Below, in pieces: positions 49,223 through 61,900 of a stretch of 64,000 bases of DNA. The notes below the pieces were generated by a model. The model was not told the origin of the DNA. It saw only the letters and a program-made list of their open reading frames with translations, and searched no databases. Positions within the stretch are counted from its first letter, which is position 1. Each line of letters begins with the position of its first letter. The stretch is from Rotaria sordida (taxonomy: Eukaryota; Rotifera; Eurotatoria; Philodinida; Philodinidae). The translations under genes and the position numbers were made by a program. The stretch covers positions 122,842 to 186,841 of the forward strand of contig CAJNOL010000022.1 of NCBI GenBank assembly GCA_905250125.1, given 5' to 3'.

Positions 49223-49309
49223 ACAGATATTCGCCGTGTGATATGTATGATTAGTGGACGGTACTAAAATCATGAAGAGAACACTAAAGAGTAGTGGCTA
49301 AATATGAAA

Positions 49310-49682
49310 TGAAATAGATTTTTAATAGAGTAATTATATTGTAGCATGTGGGAGGATGGAAATAGAAGAATGCAAAAAGTTTTGAAAAATATATGATATT
49401 TCGACCTTTCACAGTCATTATCAAATATATACTATGTAGTAAAATTGAAGACCAATGAATATAAGCTATTGATATTATCAATGATAGTTATACATCGATT
49501 TTGATTATTGATTATTCTCAATTTTGATGTTCTGGACATGGTATTAATAATGTTCATTGGTCTTCAATTTTACTACATATATATTTGATAATGATTGTGA
49601 AAGATCGAAATATCATATCTTTTTCTAAGTCCACTCTCCTACCTTCAACAATATAATTACTCTATTAAAGATCTATTTTGAT
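49310..49682. mobile_element. Palindromic MITE, family J (about 370 bp)
   Basis: TTTAATAGAGTAATTATATT at 49320 pairs with its inverse near 49659-49674. ATTGAAGACCAATGAA pairs with the inverse near 49553-49570. The centre is near 49505. The ends approximate TAGAT...ATCTA. Short and AT-rich, without coding capacity. Confidence 0.75.
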
Positions 49683-51609
49683 GAAGAGAATATTGTACTT
49701 TATACATTTTTAAACTGTTTTGGACTATTTAGTCATAAAAGTAAACGTTTCTTTGTTTTAAATTGTACACAATGACTCAAAGTATAGAGTAGTGTTCTAT
49801 AAAAACATGGAGAAAATGAAGTAGACATCCACACAACGAACGACAATTTGACTGATTTCATACAATATTTGAAGCAATTCATATGTTCTGATATACCGTG
49901 TAATAGAAGAAAGAAAGATCTGAACATACACATATAAAGAAATAATTATTTTTTTTTGTATTTATTTGTTTTGAAAAAATGTGAACAAATCGGATCGTTT
50001 TTTTTGAGCGTACATTTCAATTGTCTAACACACTTTTTTCATTGAAACTTTCAACTAAGAAAATTGAGGTTTTTTTGCAATTTCACAGGTATAACTTAAA
50101 TGCATGTAACAAAAAAAAAATTCTAGTACAATCGTACATAATGACAGACACTGTGTGTAGAATTTATAAACGTTAGTCTATGTTTGTCATAAGTAACCAT
50201 CTATTATTATGCATCACAAAATATGCATTATAGAATCCAGCAAGGTATTCCACTCCATCTAGAATATGGTGTGATTACTGTGTAATATGCATTGACTACA
50301 CTCTAATAGATATTATGTCAGAAGGTTGTCTAGTATCATGCTTTGATAAATAAAGCATGATCATCTTGGGTTAATTGAAAGTAAATTTTCTTAAAGATTG
50401 TTATTTATTATATGACATCCTCTATTTGTTTTGACTGAAAACAATTCGTGATATTATTTCTTCTAACTGTTGATCCATGTTTTTTGATAAATATTGATAT
50501 TTACTATTTGACAAAGTCAAACGCATGTTATTTTAACTAAATAGAAGACGAAGAATATATCTCACTTATTAGAAACTGTTGCCGATCTCGAGCGTTATCA
50601 ATGAAGTTTCGATAAGTCACATATTTTTGCTATAGTTGATAGGCTTCAGGACTACTCATGCATTTTTTCTAATGATCATTAAACTATAATGTTGGACAAA
50701 ACCATGATCTAACATAGATTTCTTAGCACTCATTTAGTTCTCTATACACACTTCTTATCAATATATCGACTGTCTCAAGAAAACATATGATAACGATACG
50801 TTGGAGTAGGAACTATATGTCACCATGTAGTACATATACGAGCTGACAAATGATCCGATACGCAAGTTATGAATAACTTGTTAAAATCTAGTCCATAACT
50901 AGATGGCATTAACGCTAGAATACGTTATGTTTGACGAACATAAATGACATCATTAAGCACTCAGTTATGATGATTTCTTTGTATAAATAACGAAAAGGAA
51001 ATGAAGTGAAATGATGAAATGAAACTAATTATTATTCACAATGGCAACTAGAAAAGAACAAAACAACTGCTTGACTCTTAGTTTTTCCTGCTTTACAATA
51101 ATGAACTCATCAATGCCTGTATATTTTCAATAGAAAAGTCATGCGAATCTACTTTGATGTTGATTTAGATCTTCAATCACTCATGGATCTAATTTGTCTT
51201 CTGTTATTGATTAATGTCTGCGCTGACTGCTATTGAAGTGCACGGGGATATGTGCAATTATCACTGTCAAATATCTCTATCGACATTACATTGATCAAGT
51301 TATGAAAATAAGTTGGATATTGATTGATTTGTGATGCCTTTCTCTTTAATCTTATACGATTGACATAATAACATTAGGTTATCAATCGAAACAATCCAGA
51401 CAATACATTCGAAACAGATAAACAAGTCACTGTTCATGATGTACAATAGCTTGATTATTGTGCCAAGTCATTGTGGGCTTATGATAGTGAATTACATATG
51501 CAAGTCCTACCAAAAATAGTTGACGACAAAACTACACATCGTTCGATTATTTCTCTCATCATACTAGTCACTGTTGATAATATCAAAGTATATTTGACTC
51601 ACTGAATAC
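49683..51609. other. Intergenic, nothing recognised
   Basis: AT-rich sequence with no convincing reading frame, repeat pair or transposon end. Confidence 0.5.
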
Positions 51610-51611
51610 TA

Positions 51612-52567
51612 CACGGTTGGAAAAAATATTATTCCAGGGGGGTAACGCTATAATTTCAAATAGAAGACATAATAAATTTTATATCAAATGAAAGCTCGTT
51701 AAAAATGGGGTTTATTGGCATTAAATAGTGAGGGTTATGAAAACCTTTTAATGTCGAGCTTAATAAATTTTCAGAAATTTTATACTTTTTTTGGGATGGA
51801 AAATTAAAGTACTAGTGATTCAAGAATGGAGTAAAATGTTTTTCTTGAATATTTTTACACGGTTCGATAGAGCTCGTCGAGCTCTATAAAACTGTATACA
51901 TTAAAAAATTTTTAAGACACTTTTTTTGCGATAAAAAATTCAAAAAACTATTTGGAAAATCTTAGAAAACATGAAAAAAATTCATATTTTTCATGTGGAA
52001 GAACAACACTTACTTTGCCAATAAAAGTAGCTTTTTTCATTGTTTTTACTCCGTCAGGCATTTCGAAACATACTCATTAGACGCAGCTTTTCACACTGCA
52101 TCGAACGAGTATATTTCGAGACGTCTGAGGTAGTAAAAACAACGAAAAAAGCTACTTTTATTGAAAAATTGAGCGTGTTTCTTCAATTTGAAAAAAAAAG
52201 AGTTTTTAAATGTTTTTGAGGTTTCCCGAGTAGTTTTTTGAACTTTTTATCTCAAAAAGATGCCTCAAAAAAATTTTAACATGCACAGTTTTGTAGAGCT
52301 CAACGAGGTCTATCAAACCATGTAAAAATATTCAAGAAAAAAAATTGACTTCATTTTTGAATCAGTGGCACCTTGATTTTCCACCCCAAAAAAATATAAA
52401 ATTTCTGAAAACTTCTTAAGTTTGACATTAGAAAGTTTTTACAAGCCTCACTATTTAGTATCAATAAACCCCATTTTTGACGAGCTTTCATTTGATATAA
52501 AATTCATTATGTCTTCTATTTGAAATTATAGCGTTACCCCCCTGGAATAATATTTTTTCCAACCGTG
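51612..52567. mobile_element. Long TA-flanked palindromic MITE, family K (956 bp)
   Basis: Highly similar inverted arms begin CACGGTTGGAAAAAATATTA and end in its inverse, with TA on each side (51610-51611, 52568-52569). Pairing continues through CCAGGGGGGTAACGCTATAA, ATCAAATGAAAGCTCGT and AAAAAGCTACTTTTATTG, meeting near 52090. A GAGCTCGTCGAGCTC inner palindrome lies in the left arm. No transposase. Similarity between arms is higher than in the other palindromes, suggesting a younger element. Confidence 0.85.
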
Positions 52568-52569
52568 TA

Positions 52570-54183
52570 GTGTTAGTCGGTATCGAATTTTGTTCAAATG
52601 AGAATTATAATAATCGAAAATGCGTGTGAAGGCTGTCATGTTTCATCGTAGGCTCTGATAATCATATTCAACATTTTATTCTTCATAAAACCTTGAGGAG
52701 GACTGATTAGGTATATAATAAATGTTTATCTTAGCATAAAGTATTCTATTAAAAAATTTTCTAAAGACAAAGCGATATTTATTCTAACTGCTTTCCTAAG
52801 GTAGTAAAAGCTATCGTTATATGCTCTATCAATATTTGATGAATAAATGACTTATAATCACTTCCAGCGCTTTTTTAGATACTGTTGACATTTTATTTCA
52901 AAGAATGATCAAAAGAGAATACTTCACTTATACCACTTTTATTTAGTATCATGAAAATTATATACTAAGACTAACAAATAAAATCTATCAAGAGCAACGT
53001 CAAAGGAGACATTATCATCAAGAATCAACAAAAAAATCCCTTGATGACAATATTTTATATTTAAGAATACATGAAATTATGTTCTCGATGAGAATTTCGA
53101 TGTCACTATGTCAATAATAAATTATCATTATGCTTTGATGCTTCAATTTGAAGGATTATTGTTTCAAACTATTTAATTGTTTATTTAATCAATATGAATT
53201 TTAGAGTATTCTCTTAGATCACATGTTAAGTGCTACAATATTTTTTCAGTGCATAGTCTAGACAATATAAGATTTCTTATGATGAATTATTACTTAAGAC
53301 TTTAGAAACTAAATGTTCTTTTTGATATAAATTAATAGGACTAACAAATATGAAAACATCATTTTCTATAGATCGAATCAATTGTTAAAACTAGTACCAA
53401 ATTTTTTTCATTACTTACGCTTCCTTTGCTTGTAAAATCGTTCTTCACAGACGATAATATTTAGTAAATTATGAGAATATTAAAAAAAAAACTCAACTCA
53501 CCTGTATTTTTGTTTATTTTGGAGAAACCACAGAATATTTCATGTGCAAGTAAAAAGAAAGAAATGTAAAAAAATAACTCGAAAGATTGTTGACACTACG
53601 ATTCTTTTTCATTTTGGAAAGATGCTGTTGACATATTCACAATCTTATTTATTTCTATATTTTTAATTTTCAGCTTTGTTTAAATAGAAAACCTATGCAA
53701 ACATGAGATGAAAAAGAAAATACTTCAATTTATTGTAACTAAATGCGTCCTTGAATTATTAAATTTCTTTCTTGCAAAGAATACATCCATTAATCTAAAA
53801 ATAATGTTAAAAATGTCACATTACAGTTGAGGTTCTTTTATATTTAAATGAGTGAATCTGAATAAGTTAACTAACAATAATTGTTATAAAGACAAACAAT
53901 GTGTAGTTGAATGTATTAATAATAAAATGAATTCCTATTTTGTAATTTTAAAAATATAATCAATATATTATTTTTGTTTTGGCATTCATCTTTGAAAATA
54001 TCAGGTGAAATGGATCTGATTAAGAGGAAAATCCATTGGGAGGAAGCTCTTACATAAAATTTTACATATTTTATTCGTTTTCTTCTAGAACGTACCACTA
54101 CCAGGCCTTCAGCCACAATTGATAAATCAACAACAACATCAAGTTCAGATATAGCAATACCAACAGCAACATATGCAAGATCA
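52570..54183. other. Intergenic, nothing recognised
   Basis: AT-rich. A weakly coding-looking plus-strand stretch follows a TTCTTCTAG at about 54081-54089 (reading RTTTRPSATIDKSTTT), but it ends in the G/T hairpin and has no recognisable domain. Confidence 0.4.
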
Positions 54184-54255
54184 GGATGTGGGTGTAAAAT
54201 CGATGACACTTATTCCAACATTCACACAAACACCCTCACGCCCACACCTACATCC
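54184..54255. repeat. Telomere-like G/T inverted repeat
   Basis: GGATGTGGGTGT at the left and CCCACACCTACATCC at the right form an inverted pair around about 45 bp. Confidence 0.5.
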
Positions 54256-54712
54256 TAGTTTTTGTCATTGACAATCGTTGGATCTCGCTTGAGCACAACA
54301 AGTGATAAGCACTTAGGATTAATATCATACATTTCATTTGACAATACATAGAGATTCAACGATGATGACTAAGGTGATGAAGTGACTATTGTTGTTGGAG
54401 CATTGGCATTAACATTTCTTTTAATTAACGATGAATATTCAGTAAATGGATTTATTTTCGAGACGAACAAGACTTGACATCGACCATCACCAATGAATCT
54501 TTCAACCGAATCGTATGATGATTGATCAGTAAAGAATCAATCGAATTCAAAGATGTGAAACCGGGAATAAATGCACAGATACGTTTCAGATAAACCAAAA
54601 AATCGTTCAATCGGCTAATAAAGCATCAGATGTTAGAGACGTGAGAATTATACTACCTAAAAGATCAGGATCAAAATCAGATTCGACAATCATCGAAACA
54701 ATATTAGTCGAA

Positions 54713-54777
54713 GGATGTGGGTGTGGGGTGCGGATGTGGGTGTGGTTAAGAGAATATCCACACCCACACCCACACCT
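54713..54777. repeat. Telomere-like GTGTGG hairpin
   Basis: GGATGTGGGTGTGGGGTG and GGATGTGGGTGTGG, then a short loop and the inverse CCACACCCACACCCACACC. It interrupts the minus-strand decayed coding region that begins at 55256. Confidence 0.65.
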
Positions 54778-54791
54778 AAACACTGTTGCTC

Positions 54792-55256
54792 ATTTATGAG
54801 AAGTTTGTGCGCTCATAAGACCAGTATTTTTTAAAAATTTATCTACATCTTCCCATTTGATGTCGAAGAAACGCAATGACATATAGAATAAAGTGCTCAG
54901 ATATTTCGTGTCACATTTCAGCAAGATCACCAATGTCGGTCAGAAAAAGTTTTTCATTAAAAGGTAAATCTTTGTCATCGATATCCATGGTATATTCTTC
55001 ATTTGACGACTCGCTTGAAGACGACACCTTTACACTTGCCCAGCGACGACTTAATGCACTTTGTGCTTGATTCTTCCTTTTGCTTGCTTTAGGCGTACCA
55101 AACTAAATTACTTCAGCTACAAAAGAGGTTACCTGAAAGAAACACACATCATACTAACATGTCTGATTATAATAGATTCTTTTCAGATAAAGATTTTTAG
55201 AGACCCTTTGGACATCCTCTGAAGATATTGAAAGTATCTTCATTCGATCCGCCATC
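54792..55256 (-). pseudogene. Decayed coding region, possibly transposon-derived
   Basis: Minus strand. A possible first exon reads MADRMKILSISSEDVQRV. After a TTTCTTTCAG acceptor the frame VTSFVAEVI meets a TAG, then FGTPKASKRKNQAQSALSR, a Ser/Glu-rich part with NEEYTMDIDDKDLPFNEK, and DIGDLAEM. A frame shift is then needed to continue CDTKYLSTLFYMSLRFFDIK, WEDVDKFLKNTGLMSAQTSH. One stop and one frame change indicate decay. Amino-acid composition is protein-like and unlike the surrounding AT-rich DNA. The last segment reminds me of multicopy transposon-like proteins in rotifers, but I cannot name a family with confidence. Confidence 0.4.
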
Positions 55257-58200
55257 GATTTTTACTTATTGGAATCGATTTTGACTCGATTTGGATAAAA
55301 AAATAGCCATTTTATGTAAGAATAACCTTCCCCCTTATCCTATCATATCCATAAATACGACTTATCTCAACATAGGAAAGGAAAGAAAAAAAAAGGATAG
55401 GTAACTTTTTGCCTGGTGATACGATGAGTCGAATGAGATAAAATATTTGGCTACATCGCTTACGTAGAAAAACTAGATAGGTTTACAAAATCGATCTATA
55501 CGTGGTGCATTCGACCCTATTTAAAGCGCCACCACTAATAGAGTTTTTAGTCTAGAGTTGATTTAAGAACTTTTTCCTATTCAGTTTTAGATGTTGAATC
55601 TGAAAAAATTATTTTCAGAAGCAAAAGAAAAGAATAAAGTAGAAAATTTTGCACATTTCAAGAAATGATGTGTTTTTCTCGAAAATCGAAATCTTTCGAG
55701 TATTTCGTATTTTTCGACCGGCAGGAAGCATTTGATAAGGCTAAAAATTAGATTTTCGTGATCAGCAGCTCAAGCTCTATCAAATGATGTAAAAAAAAAC
55801 GCGAAAAAAAAAATTTTACTCGAAATTCGCATTGCCGGCACCTTTTACTTCAGTTGCGAATTTTAAAATTTTTATTTTATTTTCTTGTTAACTACTTTCT
55901 TTAATTTGTTTACAATATTATTGTATTAATTGTTAACGTATAATTTTATGCTTTTCTGTATTGTGCGAAACAATTTTGTCTACTTGATACTTATCATAAT
56001 CATGGAAAATCTAACTACTAATAATCCAAACTCTTAGATCTAAATTATATTCAATCTTATACAATTGGCGGAAATCAAAAGCAATACATTTCTCTTATGA
56101 TCTAAATACTCTATGCTATCTACGTTATGAACAAATTATAATACAAGACTTGTTCGGCAGCAAAATTTCCTTCATTAATTTGATATGTTTATATTTAATA
56201 AACTGAAATCAACGAAGCATCGTTTTCTTATTATTCTTTATATTGATTTTCTATACATAATAACAGTAAGTTATTTATTGCAAATAATATCTTATGACAA
56301 ATTTCTCGCTTAGATTGACGATAATGTACGACGATTTCATCAAACAACTACAACGACTATTGCATTTGATAAACATATTTAAATTAATTATATATCTTAT
56401 GAATCTTCATCAAACGTGTTAATGTCAATAACATACTACATGAAGTCCTTAGAAAAAAAAGGTACTTGTACGTAAAACTACAATCAGATACCTTTTTTTT
56501 TGTTTCATCTTAACGTTTTTTATTAGTAAAAAAAAAGTAAATCTCTTATTTATTTCGAGAGTATCTGCTACATTAAAATGAAATTTCTTTTGTTGAATAA
56601 TAATTGAATCATTACATTATGAGTTCTTGAAATATGTCCAGAATAACTATAAATTATTTCATTATACATTTAGATGCTTACAAATATGATATACATATAT
56701 AATTATCTTGCATTGATTTATTTGGATTTGGACTTCGTCATTTCACTATTGACACATTACAATGATTTATTCGAACCAAAAATTCAATGTATTATATATA
56801 ATAATCTTATATCCATATTTTCAAAAATAAATTAGTCTTTCTGAGTTTCTCTCAGATAAAATAAATAAAACAATATATTAAACAAGTGGTGTACCACATA
56901 TAACTTTATTTACTTTCTTATTTAGGTTAAATAATACCGAGATCGTTTCAATAAACACAAATATATTACCAAAACTATATTTATTAAAAAGTAGTTAAAT
57001 ATCTTCATATGATTCACATTTCGTTTTTATAGAAATGTAAGTTACTAATAAAATCGTACTTGTGTTATAATTTATTCAAACAATAAATACTTTAGGCTTA
57101 ATTTGTTTGATGTTGCAATACGAGCGTATAAATCATAACATTCAATTACTTAATATATAATCGGAACAAAAATGTTTAAAACAAAAAACTTTGCCAATTT
57201 TTTATACAAGAATGTTTTTCATACTAGAATTACATAAATACAAAAAACAAAAGTGAATCGTACAGAAAATGAAACTATTCATGAAAAATATCCTTGAGAA
57301 ATATGTTAATATGCTACTAAAGTGTTCTCTTAATGTTTAAGTTTATTATACTTATTTTTCACATAAACCTTGAATTAGATTCGCTGATTAACAAAAAAAA
57401 AATCACTTTTTTGATTTAAAACCTACAGAAATTTGTGGTTATCGTTCAAAGGCAACATCTTAAGCAGAGAAGCGACTCACCATAAAACTTAGACACGATT
57501 ATTCAATTTCTTTCAGAAATCTGTACTTCACACTACATTTCGTATTCGAGCAAAAGTCGAATACTATCTAGTTTTTTTTTTTCTTTTTAACTAACTTTCT
57601 CGACGTACGCTGCAAAAGTTGTAATTTTCTCTCGCGATGATTTCGAAAACGGGAACTCAGAAAATATCCGCTCAAACGTAAGATGAAAATATCGAGAAAG
57701 AACCATCACAATTTATTTCCAATCCTCTCCAGGACGTTCAGTTCACTTGCAAGTAGCGTTCAAAAAAGACATATTTTTCAGGACATTGATTTTTCAAGCT
57801 TCGAGATAATTAAAACAAAAGTTAGACGCAATTCTTCTTTCTCATATACAAAACAGCTGTGAACGCAGCTAATTATAGATAATCAATGATGTAGATGATT
57901 AAATGATCAATGGATATTGTTCATTAGGAATAGGTTGATACATTTTTATCGAGTTCTCACAATGATGAATTTGATGACGGCTGGTTTACAAATTCTTTCA
58001 GACTTTGATCAGTTGATTGATTGAAACATCAATTTTAGAATTCATAGGCACAGAATGAAATGCTGATTTCAGTGAAACATAAATGACATTTCGAAAAAAT
58101 CGATAATTCATTTTAATCAGATATCTTTTTTTTTCGGAAATCGGGATTTTGTGCTTCGCACCGTATTTCATATTCGAATTGAAACTTGAATACTATCTAG

Positions 58201-58991
58201 TTTTATTATTGCAGTTGATACTGCAGTATCTATCTGTAATCATTTCAATTCATGTAATGTATCATTATAGCCATTTGTTAGTTCATCCATTTGGACTGTT
58301 GTTGTAAATTTTTTTTTTGGTTCTCTATTCTATCATAAAAACAAGAGTGTTGCTATTTGATAAAAAAGAAAATTAATTAACATCATATTTAGTTTTAAAC
58401 ATTAAAGAATCGATAACAATTTCATAATATCGAACATGATTTAACATTTTGTCAGTTATGTTGATCACTAATAATAAGCAAATGAATCTTTCATTGTTTC
58501 ATTCCACTTGTTCCAAACTTCAAAGTATACTTTATTACATTAAATAAAAAAATTTTATGCTAAACTACCTGCTAGATTATTCGGGAAGTTCCGTAGTTCA
58601 GCTCTGAAAAAGAGGCAGCACTTAGAGAAGTAACTCTGTCTTCTCTTCAAACATCACTAAGTCTATTTAATCAATCTAAAAATAGCTTCATTATGTTTTA
58701 AACAATAATCATTATGTATGCAATGAAAACATACTTATTCAACATGTACCATCTGTTCTAAGTCAATATTTGTATCTATAAATACTAAATTTGACATTGG
58801 CCTACTATATATTTTCATACAATGGACAAAGTGTTATTTGACATTGGAAAGAACAAAAAAAAAACAAAGTGTTGTATATAATTATATAAATCAATATAAT
58901 AAATAAATATATGCATAAATAATACATATATTTATCACAAAAGAATACAGATGTAGATGTCAAATATATATATATATATATTTTTCTTTTT
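55257..58991. other. Intergenic, no gene seen
   Basis: AT-rich. A stretch at about 55640-55880 faintly resembles the interior of element K (short AAAAAAATTTTACTCGAAATT-like and GGCACCTT words). A direct repeat of about 70 bp, diverged, occurs near 57508-57575 and 58130-58205 (shared GAATACTATCTAGTTTT). A TA run lies at 58963-58981 next to the GPCR stop. Confidence 0.45.
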
Positions 58992-61900
58992 TTAACGTAC
59001 ATCAGCTTGTCCTTTACTAACTGTAGACATTTTTCGAGCAACTGACATTGTCATAGAATGACATGATGGACTAAACATTTGTGAACGATGTGAAGTAATC
59101 GCTTTTCGACATGTTAAAATATTAAGAAAAGCTCGACGAAATGCTCGACTAAATATTGTATAAATTATTGGATTTGCACCTGATGAACAATAACCAAGCC
59201 ATGTTGATATTGATATAAATATTGGATGAATATTAGTAATAAAACATGATAAAAGAGTAATAACAAAAAATGGTGTCCATAATATGACAAATATGGAAAA
59301 AATAATTAATAAAACACGCATAGCTTTACGTTCATTACTTGCTGAAGGTTTTGATAAATTTCGAAATGTTGAATGTTTACAACTTGATTTTGGTGATGTT
59401 GGAGAACCGACTACTGCTGCTATAGTTTGTATATTTGTTGATTGATGTGTAAGACTTGATGAACCTGATGATGAATCTTCTGTATCTAATGAAACCATTT
59501 GAAAACTAGCTTGAGACATCCCATCATGAAGACGTGGTGGACGTTTTCGTGGACCTTGTTGTGATCCTGAACCAAGTGATGATGATAAACTTGGTCGATG
59601 TGTATGAAGAAATCGAGCTGTTAATGTCGATGATGTTATTGAACAAACACTACTTCGTTGCAAAGCAGCAAAATTATGAACAGATGCAACATGATCATCA
59701 ACAAGTAAAAGTTGTTGTTGTTGTTGTTGTTGTTGTTGTTGAGAACGAATTAATGAATTTGGGGCTGATGTTGGTCCATATAATTGTTCAATACGAGGGA
59801 AATATCGTTTAAGATTTGATAATGGAGAATAATATGAATATTGTTTTTGTTCTGATAACATTGGTGTTGTTTCTGTAACATTCATAGCTGATATACAACG
59901 TGATTTTACAGGTGAATCTTGATTAAGAGCTGTTGAAAATGTTGTAATAGTAATCCAATCTTTAATACGTTGACATGTTGAGTCTAATTTTGATGGTGAT
60001 GTAAGACGACGTGTAATAGGTTCATGATTATAATTAATATCAAGATGTGCTGGATTATTATTATTATTATTATTATTATTGTTATTTATATTTGCTTGTA
60101 AATTATGTATACTATCATGTGTAACAAGGAGATTTGGAATAGGTAAACCATTATTCATAGTTATTTTATCATCATTTGATTCATATGATAATAATTGAAT
60201 TCCTGCACTATGACTAAAAGAAAAGAAATATGTAGCCTCAGGCATAAGTGGGAGAATGTTTTTTAAATTGCGAATAAGTTCAAAATTATTTATAACATCT
60301 GTGCCAGAAGGTTGGAAAAATGAGCGGAAGCGATAAACGTTTTTTTTTTTTTCTTCTATCCTCATATTGATGAAACAAAATTAATGCTACAGGTTTTGAA
60401 TTCATACTTTACAGATTCAAAACTTCTATCAACGTACATTTATTTAAAGAAAAATATCAATGTTTGTTTTCATTGAATTTAAATTTTCTTTAATTCGTTT
60501 TACTGAAAAACAAAAAGAAAGAATAATAATAATATCCTTGAAGTAATGTTTACAAAAAAAACAAAAGAAATTGTATTGTCATTTTGTAGACTAAACTGAA
60601 AATGTTTAATAAACATCTGAGCTTAGTTGCTAAAGGCAAAAAAATTGTTTAGTAATAGCTTTTAATTTATCTAGCTCAGATTTCTTCAATAGTTCTTATT
60701 TATTTATAATAAAAGAAAATGTCATTTCAAGGCATTGCTGATATATGATCAGATATTCAGTAATAAAAATCTCATTATCTTGTCTAATGAAAATTTCAAG
60801 TTCATGTAAGAACAAATCTATCAATCTAATGTGACAAGAAACAAATGTTCAAGTTTATTTAAGTCTTGTAGTTTCATCTGCTATGACTTAAGAAAAGAAA
60901 AAAAAAAAAGAAACTTCTACGCCTATGTTCGTTACTTCTTATTTTATATTTTCTAAAAAAGAAAAATAACTTACGAACGTCCACGTTGTTCTTGATCAGT
61001 AGCAGCTGGTATACCATTCGACTCAACAGTAAGATATGAAGGCGAACTAACAATTGATTGATTAATATTTCTTGGAGCAAGTAATTGATTAATTGTTGGT
61101 ATTTCATGTCTTAGTGTATGAGGAATAGAAAGTGATGGTCGATTGTTTAATAAATTTCCATTATCCACAGTTGCAGATAATTGAGCTGTTAAATTAGCAA
61201 GTTCCTCACTAATTTTAGCTGAATCTCGACGTATTTGAAGTAATGTATGAACAGATGAACTTCGTCGTCGATCTTTTCGACGATCTTCAACATCAAGTAA
61301 TGGTGTATATGAATGAGAACGTTTTGTATGTGTATTAATATTTATTGGTAAATCAAGATCAATATGACGATTTGATGATGGAGATGATTGTTCAACTAAA
61401 CAAAAAAAAAACAAAAAACATTTTTTTTTTTTTTGCTCTTATTTACTCGATTTTTCAGGTAATGTTTGAAGATGTTTTTCTCGTCGTTTATACCATGTTA
61501 TTGGTGCTAATGGTTTTAATGTTTCATTAAGACGATGATGAGAAACAAATATTCGTTTTGATAAATTTTTATTATTTGATGAATATTGTTCATTAACAAG
61601 TAATGATGATGCACGTTTACGTTGATAATTTAATGGTACAGATATTAAACTTAATCGTTGAATATTTTGTTTTGTTCTTATTGATGTTGATTGTATAGAA
61701 GTTTTATTTTCATCAATATTATCATTATTAACTGCTCGTTTCCATCTCATAGCCATTGCTGCTAAATTAATAACAGCATGCATTTTTTGTCGTCTTGTAT
61801 GACGCTTCTTTTTTGTTGTATGTGCTTGTTGTAATGCACTCATTGTTAATGCATACGTAACAATCATAATAATTAATGGAATAAAAAAAGCAACGAATGA

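Noticed and set aside
52800..54183. Possible exon after TTCTTCTAG at about 54081
   Set aside because: The reading is short, low complexity and ends in the G/T hairpin; no partner exon could be found.
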